From contig NZ_BMFW01000003.1 of the NCBI RefSeq assembly GCF_014639275.1, positions 62,001 through 126,000 of the forward strand: a stretch of DNA of 64,000 nt. Reading direction: 5' to 3'. A program made the position numbers and the translations under genes. Positions within the stretch are counted from its first letter, which is position 1, and every line of letters begins with the position of its first letter. Origin of the DNA: Arthrobacter liuii. GTDB lineage: Bacteria > Actinomycetota > Actinomycetes > Actinomycetales > Micrococcaceae. The notes below the pieces were generated by a model. The model made no database searches, was not told where the DNA came from, and saw only the letters and a program-made list of their open reading frames with translations. This document shows positions 17,742 through 27,205 of the stretch, one piece after another.

Positions 17742-20360
17742 CTACCGGTCCTTGCTTCCGGAACGTGCGTGGAGCGCTGCCGCGAGGTAGGGGGCGGTGC
17801 GGCTGTTGCGGGAACGCGCGACGGCGGCAGGGTCACCAGCGGCGACAATGGTGCCGCCGGCGTCACCGCCGGCGGGCCCCAGGTCCATCACCCAGTCGGC
17901 ACCGGCAACCACGTCCATGGCGTGTTCCACCACGATCACCGTGTTGCCGGCGTCCACGAGGCGGTTGAGCTGCGCCATCAGGAGCTGGACGTCGGCCGGG
18001 TGCAGTCCCGTGGTGGGCTCATCCAGCAGGTACAGGGTGTGCCCGCGGCGGGCCCGTTGCAGTTCGGTGGCCAGCTTGATGCGCTGGGCTTCGCCGCCCG
18101 AAAGCTCGGTGGCAGGCTGGCCCAGCCGGAGGTAGCCCAGCCCCACTTCCTGGAGTGTCTGCAGGGAGCGGGCGGCAGCGGGAAGCCCGGCCAGGAAGCC
18201 GGCGGCGGCGTTGACCGTCATGCCCAGCACCTCCGCGATGTTCCTGCCCTGGTACGTGACCTTCATGGTTTCGGGGTTATAGCGCGAGCCGTGGCACTCA
18301 GGGCACGGGCCGTAGCTTCCGGGCAGGAAGAGCAGTTCCACGGCCACGAAGCCCTCTCCCTGGCAGGTCTCACACCGTCCACCGGCCACGTTGAAGGAAA
18401 AGCGCCCGGCGCCGAAACCGCGGGCCCTGGCAGCCTGGGTGGCGGCGAACTCCTTGCGGACGGCATCGAACAGTCCCGTGTAGGTGGCCAGGTTGGACCG
18501 CGGGGTCCGGCCGATCGGTTTCTGGTCCACTTTCACCAGGCGGTCGATCAGCTCCAGCCCGGCTATGTGCCCCACGCTCAGCGGTCCGCTGCCGTCCTCG
18601 ACGTCTTCTTCCGGCTCTTCGGGTGCCGGCCCGGTGCCCGCCCCGGGACGCAGTGCGGCGCCGGCAACGTCGGCGAGGACCCGGCTGACCAGCGTGGACT
18701 TCCCGGAACCCGAGACACCTGTGACCGCTGTCAGGACGCCGAGTGGAAAGGACGCGTCCAGGTGCCGCAGATTGTGGCGGCTGACGTCCCGCAGTTCCAG
18801 CCACCTGGCCGCTTCCCGCGGCACACCCTTGGTGGTGGCAGCATCGGCGTCGACCTTTGTCGCTGGTGGGCCGCCGGGGAACAGGAACGGCCGCGTCACG
18901 GATCCAGCCACTGCCTCGAGGCCCTGCACGGGCCCGCTGTAGAGCACCTCCCCGCCGTCTTCGCCGGCCCGTGGGCCCACATCCACAAGCCAGTCCGCCC
19001 GCCGGACCATGTCCATGTTGTGCTCCACCACGAACACGGAATTTCCTGATGACTTGAGCTGGTCCAGGACGGCGAGGAGGGGTTCGGCGTCCGCGGGGTG
19101 CAGGCCGGCCGAGGGTTCGTCCAGCACGTAGATCACGCCAAACAGCCCTGACCGGAGCTGGGTGGCGATCCGGAGCCGCTGCATCTCCCCGGGCGAGAGC
19201 GTGGGCGTGGCCCGCCCCAGCGCCAGGTAGCCCAGCCCGAGTTCCAGCAGCACGTTGATGCGCTGCAGCAGGTCGCGGGTGATGGCTACGGCCACTTCGT
19301 TGGACTCGGATGACTGCTGTCGGGACGCGGTTCCCGCCGTGGCCAGGGTGGTGGTGGGGCGGATAATCTCCGCGAGCTCGGCCATGGGCACCGCATTGAG
19401 TCCGGAAATGGTGTGCCCGGCGAAGGTCACCGCGAGGGCTTCGGGCCGGAGCCCGGTTCCGCCGCACCGCGGGCATGGTCCGGTCTCCATGAAACGCAGC
19501 ACCTTGTCCCGCATGGCGGGGCTTTTGGAATCGAGCAGCGTGTGCATCACATAGCTCCTGGCGCTCCAGAACCGGCCCTTGTACGGCTTGGCCACGCGGT
19601 CCCGCTGCGGCGTCACTTCCACGACGGGCTGCTCTTCGGTGAACAGGATCCAGTCCCGCTCCTTCCGGGGCAACTCCTGCCAGGGAACGTCCACGTTATA
19701 GCCCAGGTGGGTCAGGATGTCGCGCAGGTTCTTTCCCTGCCACGCCCCGGGCCACGCGGCGATCGCGCCGTCACGGATGCTCAGGGTGGCGTCCGGAACC
19801 AGCGACGCTTCGCTGACAGTGTGGGCCGTTCCCAGGCCATGGCATTCCGGGCAGGCACCTGCTGCAGTGTTGGGGGAGAAGGCATCCGAGTCCAGGGGCG
19901 CTGCGCCGGCCGGGTAGCTGCCGGCCCGGGAGAACAGCATGCGCAGTGAATTGGACAGCGTGGTGACGGTCCCCACCGTGGACCGGGACGTTGCCGTGCC
20001 CCGGCGCTGTTGGAGCGCGACGGCGGGCGGCAGCCCGCTGATCTGCTCCACCTTGGGGTTGTGGCCCTGCTGGATGAGGCGGCGTGCATAGGGCGCCACT
20101 GACTCGAAAAACCGGCGCTGGGCCTCCGCGTAGATAGTGCCGAAAGCCAGGGACGACTTGCCCGATCCGGAGACCCCGGTGAACGCCACAATCGCATCCC
20201 GGGGCACGTCCAGGTTGACATTCCGCAGGTTGTTTTCGCGGGCGCCGCGCACCCGGACGAAGCCGTCTTCGGTGTGGTCCAGCGTTGGGGCAGGAAGGTT
20301 CAGCCCGGTCAGTTCTTCAACGTTCTGTTTGGCATGCACCACTTCGACTGTAGTAGTCAT
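17742..20360 (-). CDS. Short UvrA paralogue (class II UvrA / excinuclease-like ABC ATPase)
   Basis: An 872-residue double ABC ATPase of the UvrA family, about 80-100 residues shorter than housekeeping UvrA. Walker A motifs are GVSGSGKSSL near residue 62 and GVSGSGKSTL near 545; signature motifs are LSPGEMQR (first half, Pro for Gly) and LSGGEAQR (second half); Walker B segments are VLDEPSAGLHP and LLDEPTTGLHP. Both zinc-finger modules remain (CPECHGLG; CETCQGEG with CPECHGSR). Only about 40 residues lie between LRMLFSRAG and CPECHGLG, so the UvrB-binding domain is absent. Such proteins are linked to drug self-resistance or UvrB-independent lesion handling. The ATG has GGGAGGGG just upstream. 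Confidence 0.92.
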   Translation of the reverse strand: MTTTVEVVHAKQNVEELTGLNLPAPTLDHTEDGFVRVRGARENNLRNVNLDVPRDAIVAFTGVSGSGKSSLAFGTIYAEAQRRFFESVAPYARRLIQQGHNPKVEQISGLPPAVALQQRRGTATSRSTVGTVTTLSNSLRMLFSRAGSYPAGAAPLDSDAFSPNTAAGACPECHGLGTAHTVSEASLVPDATLSIRDGAIAAWPGAWQGKNLRDILTHLGYNVDVPWQELPRKERDWILFTEEQPVVEVTPQRDRVAKPYKGRFWSARSYVMHTLLDSKSPAMRDKVLRFMETGPCPRCGGTGLRPEALAVTFAGHTISGLNAVPMAELAEIIRPTTTLATAGTASRQQSSESNEVAVAITRDLLQRINVLLELGLGYLALGRATPTLSPGEMQRLRIATQLRSGLFGVIYVLDEPSAGLHPADAEPLLAVLDQLKSSGNSVFVVEHNMDMVRRADWLVDVGPRAGEDGGEVLYSGPVQGLEAVAGSVTRPFLFPGGPPATKVDADAATTKGVPREAARWLELRDVSRHNLRHLDASFPLGVLTAVTGVSGSGKSTLVSRVLADVAGAALRPGAGTGPAPEEPEEDVEDGSGPLSVGHIAGLELIDRLVKVDQKPIGRTPRSNLATYTGLFDAVRKEFAATQAARARGFGAGRFSFNVAGGRCETCQGEGFVAVELLFLPGSYGPCPECHGSRYNPETMKVTYQGRNIAEVLGMTVNAAAGFLAGLPAAARSLQTLQEVGLGYLRLGQPATELSGGEAQRIKLATELQRARRGHTLYLLDEPTTGLHPADVQLLMAQLNRLVDAGNTVIVVEHAMDVVAGADWVMDLGPAGGDAGGTIVAAGDPAAVARSRNSRTAPYLAAALHARSGSKDR

Positions 20361-20497
20361 CCCCTCCCGGCCGGAACTCCACGGGACCTGTCGGGACGGC
20401 GCAGACGGATTTACACTGAAGCATTCCGTGACGCTGGCAGGCTGGGAAGCTGGCCGGGGAACAGAAGACCAAACTACATATTTTGGAAGGGCCGGCC

Positions 20498-21322
20498 ATG
20501 GGCAACGCGTCGCAGGGAGCTAACAGGGCAGTATCGGAGGCGGCGTCGGCAAGCCGCAGTCCGGCGGTACGCATTCTGGCCCGTGCCGGATTCGTCTTCA
20601 TCGGCCTGGTCCATATCCTGATCGGCGCCATCGCCCTGCAGTTGAGCCAGGGCCACGGAGGAGAGGCTGACCAGTCCGGGGCCATCGGAGCCTTGGCTTC
20701 CAAGCCCGGCGGCGGGATCCTGCTCTGGGCCGGTGCTGTTGCCTGCGCCGGGCTTTCACTGTGGATGGTCAGCGAGGCCTTTTTCGGGGCCCGCTCACAG
20801 AGCGACCCCAAAAAGAAACTAAAGGAGGCGGCCACTGCAGCCGGAAAAGCAGTGATCTTCGGTTTCCTGGCTTTCACATTTGCCGTCTTCGCCTCCGGCG
20901 GCAGCAAGAACTCCAGCCAGTCGGCCAGTGATTTCACCGCAAAGTTGATGGCAGCGCCCGCGGGGGTGGTCTTCGTCATCGCGGGGGGACTGGCGATCAT
21001 CGCTGCCGGCATCTATTACGCCTACTGGGGCATCACGCAGAAGTTCATGAAGGACCTGCAGGACCCGGGGGATGCCCGGACGGCCGTCGAGTGGATCGGA
21101 ACCATCGGCTACGCGGCCAAGGGCGTGGTGCTTGCCGTCGTCGGTGTGTTGATCATCGTGGCAGCCGCAACCGCGGACCCCTCCAGATCCTCGGGCCTGG
21201 ACGGTGGGCTGAAGACCCTCGGCTCGCAGCCCTATGGCGTCTTCCTTCTCGCCGCGATCGCCGCGGGGCTCATCTGCTACGGGGTGTATTCCATGGCGCG
21301 GGCACGCTACGGAAAGTTCTAG
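20498..21322 (+). CDS. DUF1206 membrane protein
   Basis: A 274-residue protein made of three repeated pairs of hydrophobic helices (about residues 28-105, 115-180 and 190-270), each unit beginning with a Gly-rich helix such as ARAGFVFIGLVHILIGAIAL or GTIGYAAKGVVLAVVGVLII. This is the DUF1206 layout; function unknown. The ATG at 20498 is preferred because GGAAGG lies 7 nt upstream; a TTG 15 nt earlier is unlikely. It is divergent from the UvrA paralogue across 137 nt that show no clear promoter. Confidence 0.88.
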   Translation: MGNASQGANRAVSEAASASRSPAVRILARAGFVFIGLVHILIGAIALQLSQGHGGEADQSGAIGALASKPGGGILLWAGAVACAGLSLWMVSEAFFGARSQSDPKKKLKEAATAAGKAVIFGFLAFTFAVFASGGSKNSSQSASDFTAKLMAAPAGVVFVIAGGLAIIAAGIYYAYWGITQKFMKDLQDPGDARTAVEWIGTIGYAAKGVVLAVVGVLIIVAAATADPSRSSGLDGGLKTLGSQPYGVFLLAAIAAGLICYGVYSMARARYGKF

Positions 21323-21523
21323 GCGCTGCCCGGGGACGGGCCGCTGCCAGGGGGTACCTAATGCCCTAAAGTTTCTGTGCAGTCGCTGTGCATCCTGTTG
21401 ATCTGGTCACGTTAGCCCTACAGTAATCCCACAATTGCCTACGATGGGACACGGACCAAGACAGACAAACGGGGGCAGCGGCCACGCTGCTCCCGGCGAA
21501 GCCAGGCAGGAGGCGGCGCACCC

Positions 21524-22252
21524 ATGCAACACAATGTGCTGCTTCACGGGCACCCCGCCCGGCTGGTGACGGCCGGTGTGGCGGCCGTCCTCCTGGCTGT
21601 AACGTCGGGAAGCGCAGCCCACACCCAGCCCCAGGCCGCGGGGGCACCTCCGGTCCGCGTTGTGGTTGTGGGTGATTCGCTAAGCACCGGCCACGGCACC
21701 TCGCCGCAGGAGGCATGGCCGGCGTTGATGCGGACGGACCCGCAGGTAGCGGGCCTGGAAGTGGTCAACGCTGCAGAGGACGGGAGCGGTTACCTCAGCC
21801 TTGGGGACTACAACGGGACATTCGGAACCCAAGTGGATGACTTCGTCACCCCGGACACCGGGATCGTGGTCTTCTTTGGCTCGGAAAATGACCTTGGCTA
21901 TGCCTCCGCCGACGTTGGCGGCGCCGCGCTCGCCGCCATTGACCGGGCTGAAGCCCTTGCCCCCGAAGCGAGGATCATCGTGGTGGGGCCGCCGTCGTAC
22001 ACCGCGGAGCCAGACCCGGGGCTCGTGGACATCAGCGACCAGCTCAAAGCAGCTGCCCTGCAGGCGGGCGGTGAGTTCGTGGATCCCATCGCCGAGGGCT
22101 GGATCAGCGGTGACTTTGACGACCTCATCGGCCCCGACGGCGATCATCCCACAGTCCTGGGCCAGCACTACCTGCTGGAGCACATCGGTGCTTATCTTGA
22201 GCAGGCGGCCCCGGCGGCGGCCGCGGCGCAGGGGTGTCCGGCGGCCCAGTAA
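21524..22252 (+). CDS. Secreted SGNH-family hydrolase (GDSL esterase/lipase)
   Basis: A 242-residue SGNH hydrolase with an N-terminal signal peptide (helix around residues 13-30, VTAGVAAVLLAVTSGSAAH). Block I is VVVGDSLSTGHG with Ser about residue 49, block III is FGSEND with Asn, and block V is DGDHPT with the Asp-x-x-His pair near residues 202-205. Acyl esters are the expected substrates; the exact one is unknown. AGGAGG lies about 13 nt before the ATG. The 200 bases upstream contain a TACGAT that may be a -10 box but no matching -35. Confidence 0.88.
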   Translation: MQHNVLLHGHPARLVTAGVAAVLLAVTSGSAAHTQPQAAGAPPVRVVVVGDSLSTGHGTSPQEAWPALMRTDPQVAGLEVVNAAEDGSGYLSLGDYNGTFGTQVDDFVTPDTGIVVFFGSENDLGYASADVGGAALAAIDRAEALAPEARIIVVGPPSYTAEPDPGLVDISDQLKAAALQAGGEFVDPIAEGWISGDFDDLIGPDGDHPTVLGQHYLLEHIGAYLEQAAPAAAAAQGCPAAQ

Positions 22253-22263
22253 CCTCCGCCGCC

Positions 22264-23007
22264 TCAGATCAGCGGCCAGGGGTACCGCATGCCGGTGCGG
22301 TCCACGGGGAGTACCTTTTCCCGCAGGATGCGTTGCACCCGGCGCTGGAGCGCGGCCACTTCGGCGGGCTGGAGCAGCGCCGCCACCTCGGCCGGGACAG
22401 CGACGGCCAGCGGACTGATGTCCCCGAGCAGCTTTTCCGGAATGGGGTCGCCGGCGAAGTCCCAGATCACGGTGCGCAGCTTGAACGCGGCCGAGAAACA
22501 CAGGCCATGGTCAATGCCCCAGATACGGCCATCAGTTCCGCGCAGCACGTGCCCGCTTTTCCGGTCCGTATTGTTTGCCACGTAGTCGAACAGGGCCATC
22601 CGGGCCAGCGCGGCGTGGGTCTCCGGGGAGTCTTCGTACAAGGTGAAGTAATGTTCCTGGAGGTCGCCCTCGATGAACCACTGCAAGGATCCCACTCCCA
22701 GCGGCGCGTCCGTGCGGACCACCGTGGGCGGCACTATTCCCCAGTCCAGTGCTTCGCTGAGAAGGTACGCGGCGCACTCCCGGCGGTATAGGCCGGCGTC
22801 GAAATCTGCGAGTGGCCGTTCGCCCGCCTCCGGCTTGTAAATGGCCCAGGCGGAATCCCCGGCGCAGGAAAGCTCCGCGAGGAACGTGGCGTTGCTGCCG
22901 CTCATGATGCGGCCTAGCAGCTCAACCCGGCCCTCGTTGAGGAGGGTCAGCTCCCGCCCGGACACCGTACGCCCTGTGTGGCCGCGTCCCGCGGCCATCC
23001 GTTCCAT
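22264..23007 (-). CDS. SCO1664-family protein (PI3/4-kinase-like fold)
   Basis: A 247-residue protein of the actinobacterial SCO1664 family, which resembles phosphatidylinositol 3/4-kinase-like and HipA-like folds. Visible marks are the nucleotide-binding-like AWAIYKPEAGERPL (about 53-66), the catalytic-loop-like FDYVANNTDRKSGHVL (about 139-154) and the metal-loop-like WGIDHGLCF (about 162-170). Target unknown; protein or small-molecule phosphorylation is an inference from the motifs. It starts 16 nt after the histidine phosphatase gene, a pair that often occurs together in actinobacteria, commonly near mshC, which is not seen here. Confidence 0.8.
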   Translation of the reverse strand: MERMAAGRGHTGRTVSGRELTLLNEGRVELLGRIMSGSNATFLAELSCAGDSAWAIYKPEAGERPLADFDAGLYRRECAAYLLSEALDWGIVPPTVVRTDAPLGVGSLQWFIEGDLQEHYFTLYEDSPETHAALARMALFDYVANNTDRKSGHVLRGTDGRIWGIDHGLCFSAAFKLRTVIWDFAGDPIPEKLLGDISPLAVAVPAEVAALLQPAEVAALQRRVQRILREKVLPVDRTGMRYPWPLI

Positions 23008-23023
23008 CCCAATCCGTGGAGCA

Positions 23024-23656
23024 TCACGTAGGCCTCAGCCTGGCGAGGGGTTCCGACGTCGAATTCACCATGAGCACAGCCGGCGCCTTCCCATCCGCAT
23101 ACGAGATCGCCGAGACCGACGCCGGGCTGATCATGATCCGCTGGAAAAGGTCCAGATGGGTGCCCAGGGCGTGGGCCACGGCCGCCTTGATGGGGTCGGC
23201 ATGGGAGAAGCAGACCACGACGCCGCCTGGGTGGGCGGCGCGGAGGGTATCCAGCGTGCCGACCATCCGGGCCTGCATCGCTGAAAATCCTTCGCCGTTG
23301 GGAAAGCGGAAAACCGATGGGTTGTGCTGGACGGTTTGCCACTCAGGCAGGCCCGTGAGGCCGGCGAGCGCGGCGCCGGTCCAGTCACCGAAGTCGCATT
23401 CCAGGAGCCCGGCTTCCACAGCCACCGCCGTTCCTGTGCGGATGGCAGTGGGCTCCGCAGTCTCGCGCGCACGCTCCAGGGGCGAGGAATAGATGGCCTC
23501 GACGGGCAGGTCCCAAAGGCGTTCGGCAACCGCGTCGGCCTGGGCGCGGCCCCGCTCGGAAAGATGCAACCCCGGAGCCCGGCCCGGCAGGACCGTGCCC
23601 GTCGTTGGCGTCTCGCCGTGCCGGACCAGGAGGATCAGCGTGCTCTCTTCAGTCAT
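23024..23656 (-). CDS. Histidine-phosphatase family protein (MSMEG_4193 type)
   Basis: A 210-residue phosphoglycerate-mutase-like protein. The phospho-acceptor His13 lies in LVRHGET; other family marks are LSERGRAQADAVAERL, SPLERARETA and the second catalytic His in VVCFSHADPIKAAVAHAL. The ATG at 23656 is preferred to a TTG six bases earlier; it has no Shine-Dalgarno site but a minus-strand TAGGCT 8 nt upstream, so it is probably translated from a leaderless mRNA. It leads a two-gene operon with the SCO1664-family protein. Substrate unknown. Confidence 0.86.
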   Translation of the reverse strand: MTEESTLILLVRHGETPTTGTVLPGRAPGLHLSERGRAQADAVAERLWDLPVEAIYSSPLERARETAEPTAIRTGTAVAVEAGLLECDFGDWTGAALAGLTGLPEWQTVQHNPSVFRFPNGEGFSAMQARMVGTLDTLRAAHPGGVVVCFSHADPIKAAVAHALGTHLDLFQRIMISPASVSAISYADGKAPAVLMVNSTSEPLARLRPT

Positions 23657-23664
23657 CAGCAACC

Positions 23665-23670
23665 AGCCTA
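23665..23670 (-). promoter_or_regulatory. Leaderless -10 box of the phosphatase gene
   Basis: TAGGCT on the minus strand ends 8 nt before the ATG. Confidence 0.45.
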
Positions 23671-23789
23671 GCGCCCGCTGCGTGCCCCGCGGCCCGCAAG
23701 CCCCGACGGGGACCGCTGGCGAATCCCTTGGCCGCCACGCTGCATCAAGGAAAGTGGAGGAATCTCTCGATTAGCTGGAGGGCGGGGAC

Positions 23790-23795
23790 TACCGT
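23790..23795 (+). promoter_or_regulatory. Leaderless -10 box of the AAA ATPase gene
   Basis: TACCGT ends 6 nt before the GTG start, which has no clear ribosome-binding site. Confidence 0.4.
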
Positions 23796-23801
23796 AGAGG
23801 G

Positions 23802-25190
23802 GTGACTGATCGCCCCGATATCTATACCGTTGGTGAACTGCGTGCGGCAGGGTACGTCCACAAGGACCTGCGCCACGAAATCCGCGACAATCTCCTCGCC
23901 GCCCTGGCTGAGGGGCGTGACCCCTGGCCGGGCCTGTACGGCTTCAGCCGGACCGTGATTCCGCAGCTGGAGAGGGCCCTGATTGCCGGCCATGACATTG
24001 TCCTGCTGGGCGAGCGGGGGCAGGGCAAGACACGCGTGCTCCGTACCCTTGCCGGGTTGCTTGACGAGTGGTCTCCCGTGATCGAGGATTCGGAGCTGAA
24101 CGAGCACCCGTTTGAACCGATTACCGAACAGTCCCGTGCCAGGGTCCTCACTGAAGGGGACCGGCTGCGCGTGGCATGGCGGCACCGTTCGGAGCGCTAC
24201 GTCGAGAAGCTCGCAACGCCGGACACGTCGGTCGCGGACCTCATCGGGGACGTGGACCCGATGCGGGTGGCCGAGGGCCGCCGCCTGGGGGATCCTGAAA
24301 CCATCCACTACGGGCTTATCCCGCGCTCAAACCGCGGCATCATCGCGATCAATGAGCTTCCCGACCTTGCCGAACGCATCCAGGTGGCCATGCTCAACGT
24401 CATGGAAGAGCGGGATATCCAGATCCGCGGCTACGTGCTGCGGTTGCCGCTCGACGTACTGGTTGTTGCATCGGCAAACCCGGAGGACTACACCAACCGC
24501 GGCCGGATCATCACCCCGCTGAAGGACCGCTTCGGCGCGGAGATCCGGACCCACTACCCGATCGACCTGGAGGACGAGGTCTCGGTCATCCGGCAGGAAG
24601 GCCGGCTGGTGGCCGACGTCCCACCCTTCATCCTGGAGATCCTTGCCCGCTACACCCGGGCACTCCGGCAGTCCCCGGCCATTAACCAGACCTCCGGCGT
24701 CTCCGCCCGCTTCGCCATTGCCGGGGCTGAGACGGTGGCCGCGGCGGCACTTCGCCGGGCCAGCCTGCGGGGGGAGGATCAGGCCGTGGCGCGGATCATC
24801 GACCTCGAACCGGCAGTTGAAGTACTGACCGGCAAAATCGAGTTCGAATCGGGCGAGGAAGGGCGCGAACAGGGCGTCCTTGACCACCTGTTGCGCACCG
24901 CCACCGCCGAAGCCGTCAGGGCGCACTTCCAGGGCCTGGACATGGGCCCGCTCGTGGCAGCCCTGGACGGGCACCGGACCGTCACCACCGGCGAACAGGT
25001 CACGGCCCGCGAGTTCCTCGGCAACCTCCCGTCCCTGAACGGCTCAGGCCTCTACGACGACATCGGGCGGCGCCTGGGTGCGGCGAATGACGGACAGCGG
25101 GCCGCCGCCGTCGAACTGGCACTGGAAGGCCTGTACCTCGGCCGGCGGATCTCCAAGGGGTCCGACGACGAGGAAACCATTTACGGCTAG
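23802..25190 (+). CDS. MoxR/Mg-chelatase-type AAA+ ATPase
   Basis: A 462-residue AAA+ ATPase. Walker A is GERGQGKTR near residue 68; the Walker B strand reads GIIAINELPDL near residue 186, with Asn-Glu instead of Asp-Glu; sensor 1 is VVASANPED near residue 222. The C-terminal region is helical. Such ATPases act as metal-chelatase or chaperone motors with a VWA-domain partner, which is encoded 14 nt downstream. The GTG start is probably leaderless. The target of the pair is unknown. Confidence 0.9.
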   Translation: MTDRPDIYTVGELRAAGYVHKDLRHEIRDNLLAALAEGRDPWPGLYGFSRTVIPQLERALIAGHDIVLLGERGQGKTRVLRTLAGLLDEWSPVIEDSELNEHPFEPITEQSRARVLTEGDRLRVAWRHRSERYVEKLATPDTSVADLIGDVDPMRVAEGRRLGDPETIHYGLIPRSNRGIIAINELPDLAERIQVAMLNVMEERDIQIRGYVLRLPLDVLVVASANPEDYTNRGRIITPLKDRFGAEIRTHYPIDLEDEVSVIRQEGRLVADVPPFILEILARYTRALRQSPAINQTSGVSARFAIAGAETVAAAALRRASLRGEDQAVARIIDLEPAVEVLTGKIEFESGEEGREQGVLDHLLRTATAEAVRAHFQGLDMGPLVAALDGHRTVTTGEQVTAREFLGNLPSLNGSGLYDDIGRRLGAANDGQRAAAVELALEGLYLGRRISKGSDDEETIYG

Positions 25191-25204
25191 GCACAGGAGG
25201 CATC

Positions 25205-27205
25205 ATGCCCATCCACAAGCGGTCCGCCAAGTACGGCCGGTATACCGGCGGCCCGGACCCGCTCGCGCCGCCGGTGGACCTGGCCGAGGCGCTGGACGCG
25301 GTCGCCGAGGACGTGATGGCAGGCTACTCGCCGCGCCATGCCCTGCAGGAATTCCTGCGGCGCGGCGGCCGGAACCGTGACGGGCTGGACGACCTTGCCC
25401 GGCGCGTCCAGCAGCGGCGACGCGACCTGCTCAGCCACCACCGGCTGGACGGCACCCTGGACGAAGTGAAGAAACTCCTGGACACCGCTGTGCTGGAAGA
25501 ACGCAAGCAACTGGCGCGCGACGCCATGATGGACAACACCGACCGTGCCTTCCGGGAAATGCAGCTGCAGAACCTTCCGCCCTCCACGGCCGCGGCGGTC
25601 AACGAGCTTGCGTCCTATGACTGGCAGTCGGGGAGCGCCAGGGAAGCGTATGACAGGATCAAGGACCTGCTGGGCCGGGAAGTGCTGGAGCAGCGGTTCG
25701 CCGGAATGAAGCAGGCGCTGGAGAGCGCCACCGATGAGGACCGCGAGGCCGTGAATGCCATGCTCCGGGACCTCAATGAGTTGTTGGGCAAGCACCGGCG
25801 CGGCGAAGACACGGATGCCGACTTCCAGGAGTTCATGGCAAGGCACGGGCAGTTCTTTCCCGAGAACCCGCAATCGGTCGAAGAGCTGGTGGATACCCTG
25901 GCCCAGCGCGCCGCCGCGGCCCAGCGGCTCCTGCAGTCAATGTCCCCGGAGCAGCGGGACGAGTTGATGCAGCTGTCCGCCCAGGCCTTTGGCTCACCTG
26001 AACTGTTGGCCCAGCTCAGCGAACTCGACGCCGCCCTTCAGGCGCTGCGGCCCGGGGAGGACTGGACGGGATCGGAACGCTTCGAAGGGCAGGAAGGACT
26101 GGGGCTGGGGGACGGCACCGGCGTGCTGCAGGACATCGCCGAACTCGACGAACTCTCTGAACAGCTTTCCCAGTCCTACAGCGGCTCCCGGCTTGATGAC
26201 CTGGACTTGGACGCCCTGGCCCGGCAGCTTGGTGAAAATGCGGCCGTGAGCGCACGCACCCTCGCGGAGATCGAACGCGCCATGCAGGATGGCGGCTACC
26301 TGCGGCGCGGCGCGGACGGGGACCTCAGGCTGTCGCCGCAGGCCATGCGGCGGCTTGGGAAGTCACTGCTCCGCGATGCCGCCAGGCAGCTGTCCGGCCG
26401 GCAGGGAAGCCGGGACACCAGGATGGCCGGGGCCGCCGGGGAACAGACGGGCTCAAGCCGGCAGTGGGAGTTCGGTGACGCCGAACCCTGGGACGTCACC
26501 CGCACCATGACCAACGCCATCCGGCGCACCATGGCCGACGGCGGTGATCCGGCCCGCGGACTGCGCCTCGCCGTCGGTGACATCGAAGTGGCGGAGACGG
26601 AAGCCCGAACCCAGGCGGCGGTTGCCCTGCTGGTGGACGTGTCCTTTTCCATGGCGGCCGAGGGGCGGTGGGTCCCCATGAAGCGGACCGCCCTCGCCCT
26701 GCACCACCTGGTGTCCACCCGCTTCCGCGGGGACAGGCTGCAGCTGATCACGTTCGGCCGTTACGCGCAGTCCATGGACATCGGGGAACTGACGGCCCTG
26801 CCTGCCCTCCGCGAACAGGGAACCAACCTCCATCACGGATTGCTGCTGGCAGGCCGCTTCTTCCGCCAGCACCCGTCCATGCAGCCGGTCCTGCTGGTGG
26901 TCACGGACGGTGAGCCCACCGCGCACCTGCTGCCGGACGGGGACTCGTGGTTCAACTGGCCGCCGGACGCGGAGACCATCCGCGCCACTGTTGCCGAACT
27001 GGACCGCCTGGGCCGCACAGGCGTCCAGGCCACGTTTTTCCGCCTGGGCAACGACCCCGGCCTGGAGCGGTTCATCCAGCGGATGGCGCAGCGGGTGGAC
27101 GGCCGTGTGGTGGCGCCCGAGGTGGGCGACCTTGGCGCTGCAGTGGTGGGGGAGTACCTGCGTGCCCACGTCCGGAGCGCCTACGCCGACGGCGAATGGT
27201 TCTGA
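25205..27205 (+). CDS. VWA-domain partner of the AAA ATPase (CoxE/ChlD-like)
   Basis: A 666-residue cytoplasmic protein. The N-terminal 450 residues are helical and charged, with many Leu/Glu/Gln segments. The C-terminal VWA domain has a complete MIDAS: DVSFS near residue 475, a Thr in REQGTNLHHG, and VVTDGEPT near residue 565. AGGAGG lies a few bases before the ATG. MoxR/VWA pairs insert metals or remodel target complexes using ATP; no target gene is adjacent, so the client is not identified. Confidence 0.9.
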   Translation: MPIHKRSAKYGRYTGGPDPLAPPVDLAEALDAVAEDVMAGYSPRHALQEFLRRGGRNRDGLDDLARRVQQRRRDLLSHHRLDGTLDEVKKLLDTAVLEERKQLARDAMMDNTDRAFREMQLQNLPPSTAAAVNELASYDWQSGSAREAYDRIKDLLGREVLEQRFAGMKQALESATDEDREAVNAMLRDLNELLGKHRRGEDTDADFQEFMARHGQFFPENPQSVEELVDTLAQRAAAAQRLLQSMSPEQRDELMQLSAQAFGSPELLAQLSELDAALQALRPGEDWTGSERFEGQEGLGLGDGTGVLQDIAELDELSEQLSQSYSGSRLDDLDLDALARQLGENAAVSARTLAEIERAMQDGGYLRRGADGDLRLSPQAMRRLGKSLLRDAARQLSGRQGSRDTRMAGAAGEQTGSSRQWEFGDAEPWDVTRTMTNAIRRTMADGGDPARGLRLAVGDIEVAETEARTQAAVALLVDVSFSMAAEGRWVPMKRTALALHHLVSTRFRGDRLQLITFGRYAQSMDIGELTALPALREQGTNLHHGLLLAGRFFRQHPSMQPVLLVVTDGEPTAHLLPDGDSWFNWPPDAETIRATVAELDRLGRTGVQATFFRLGNDPGLERFIQRMAQRVDGRVVAPEVGDLGAAVVGEYLRAHVRSAYADGEWF

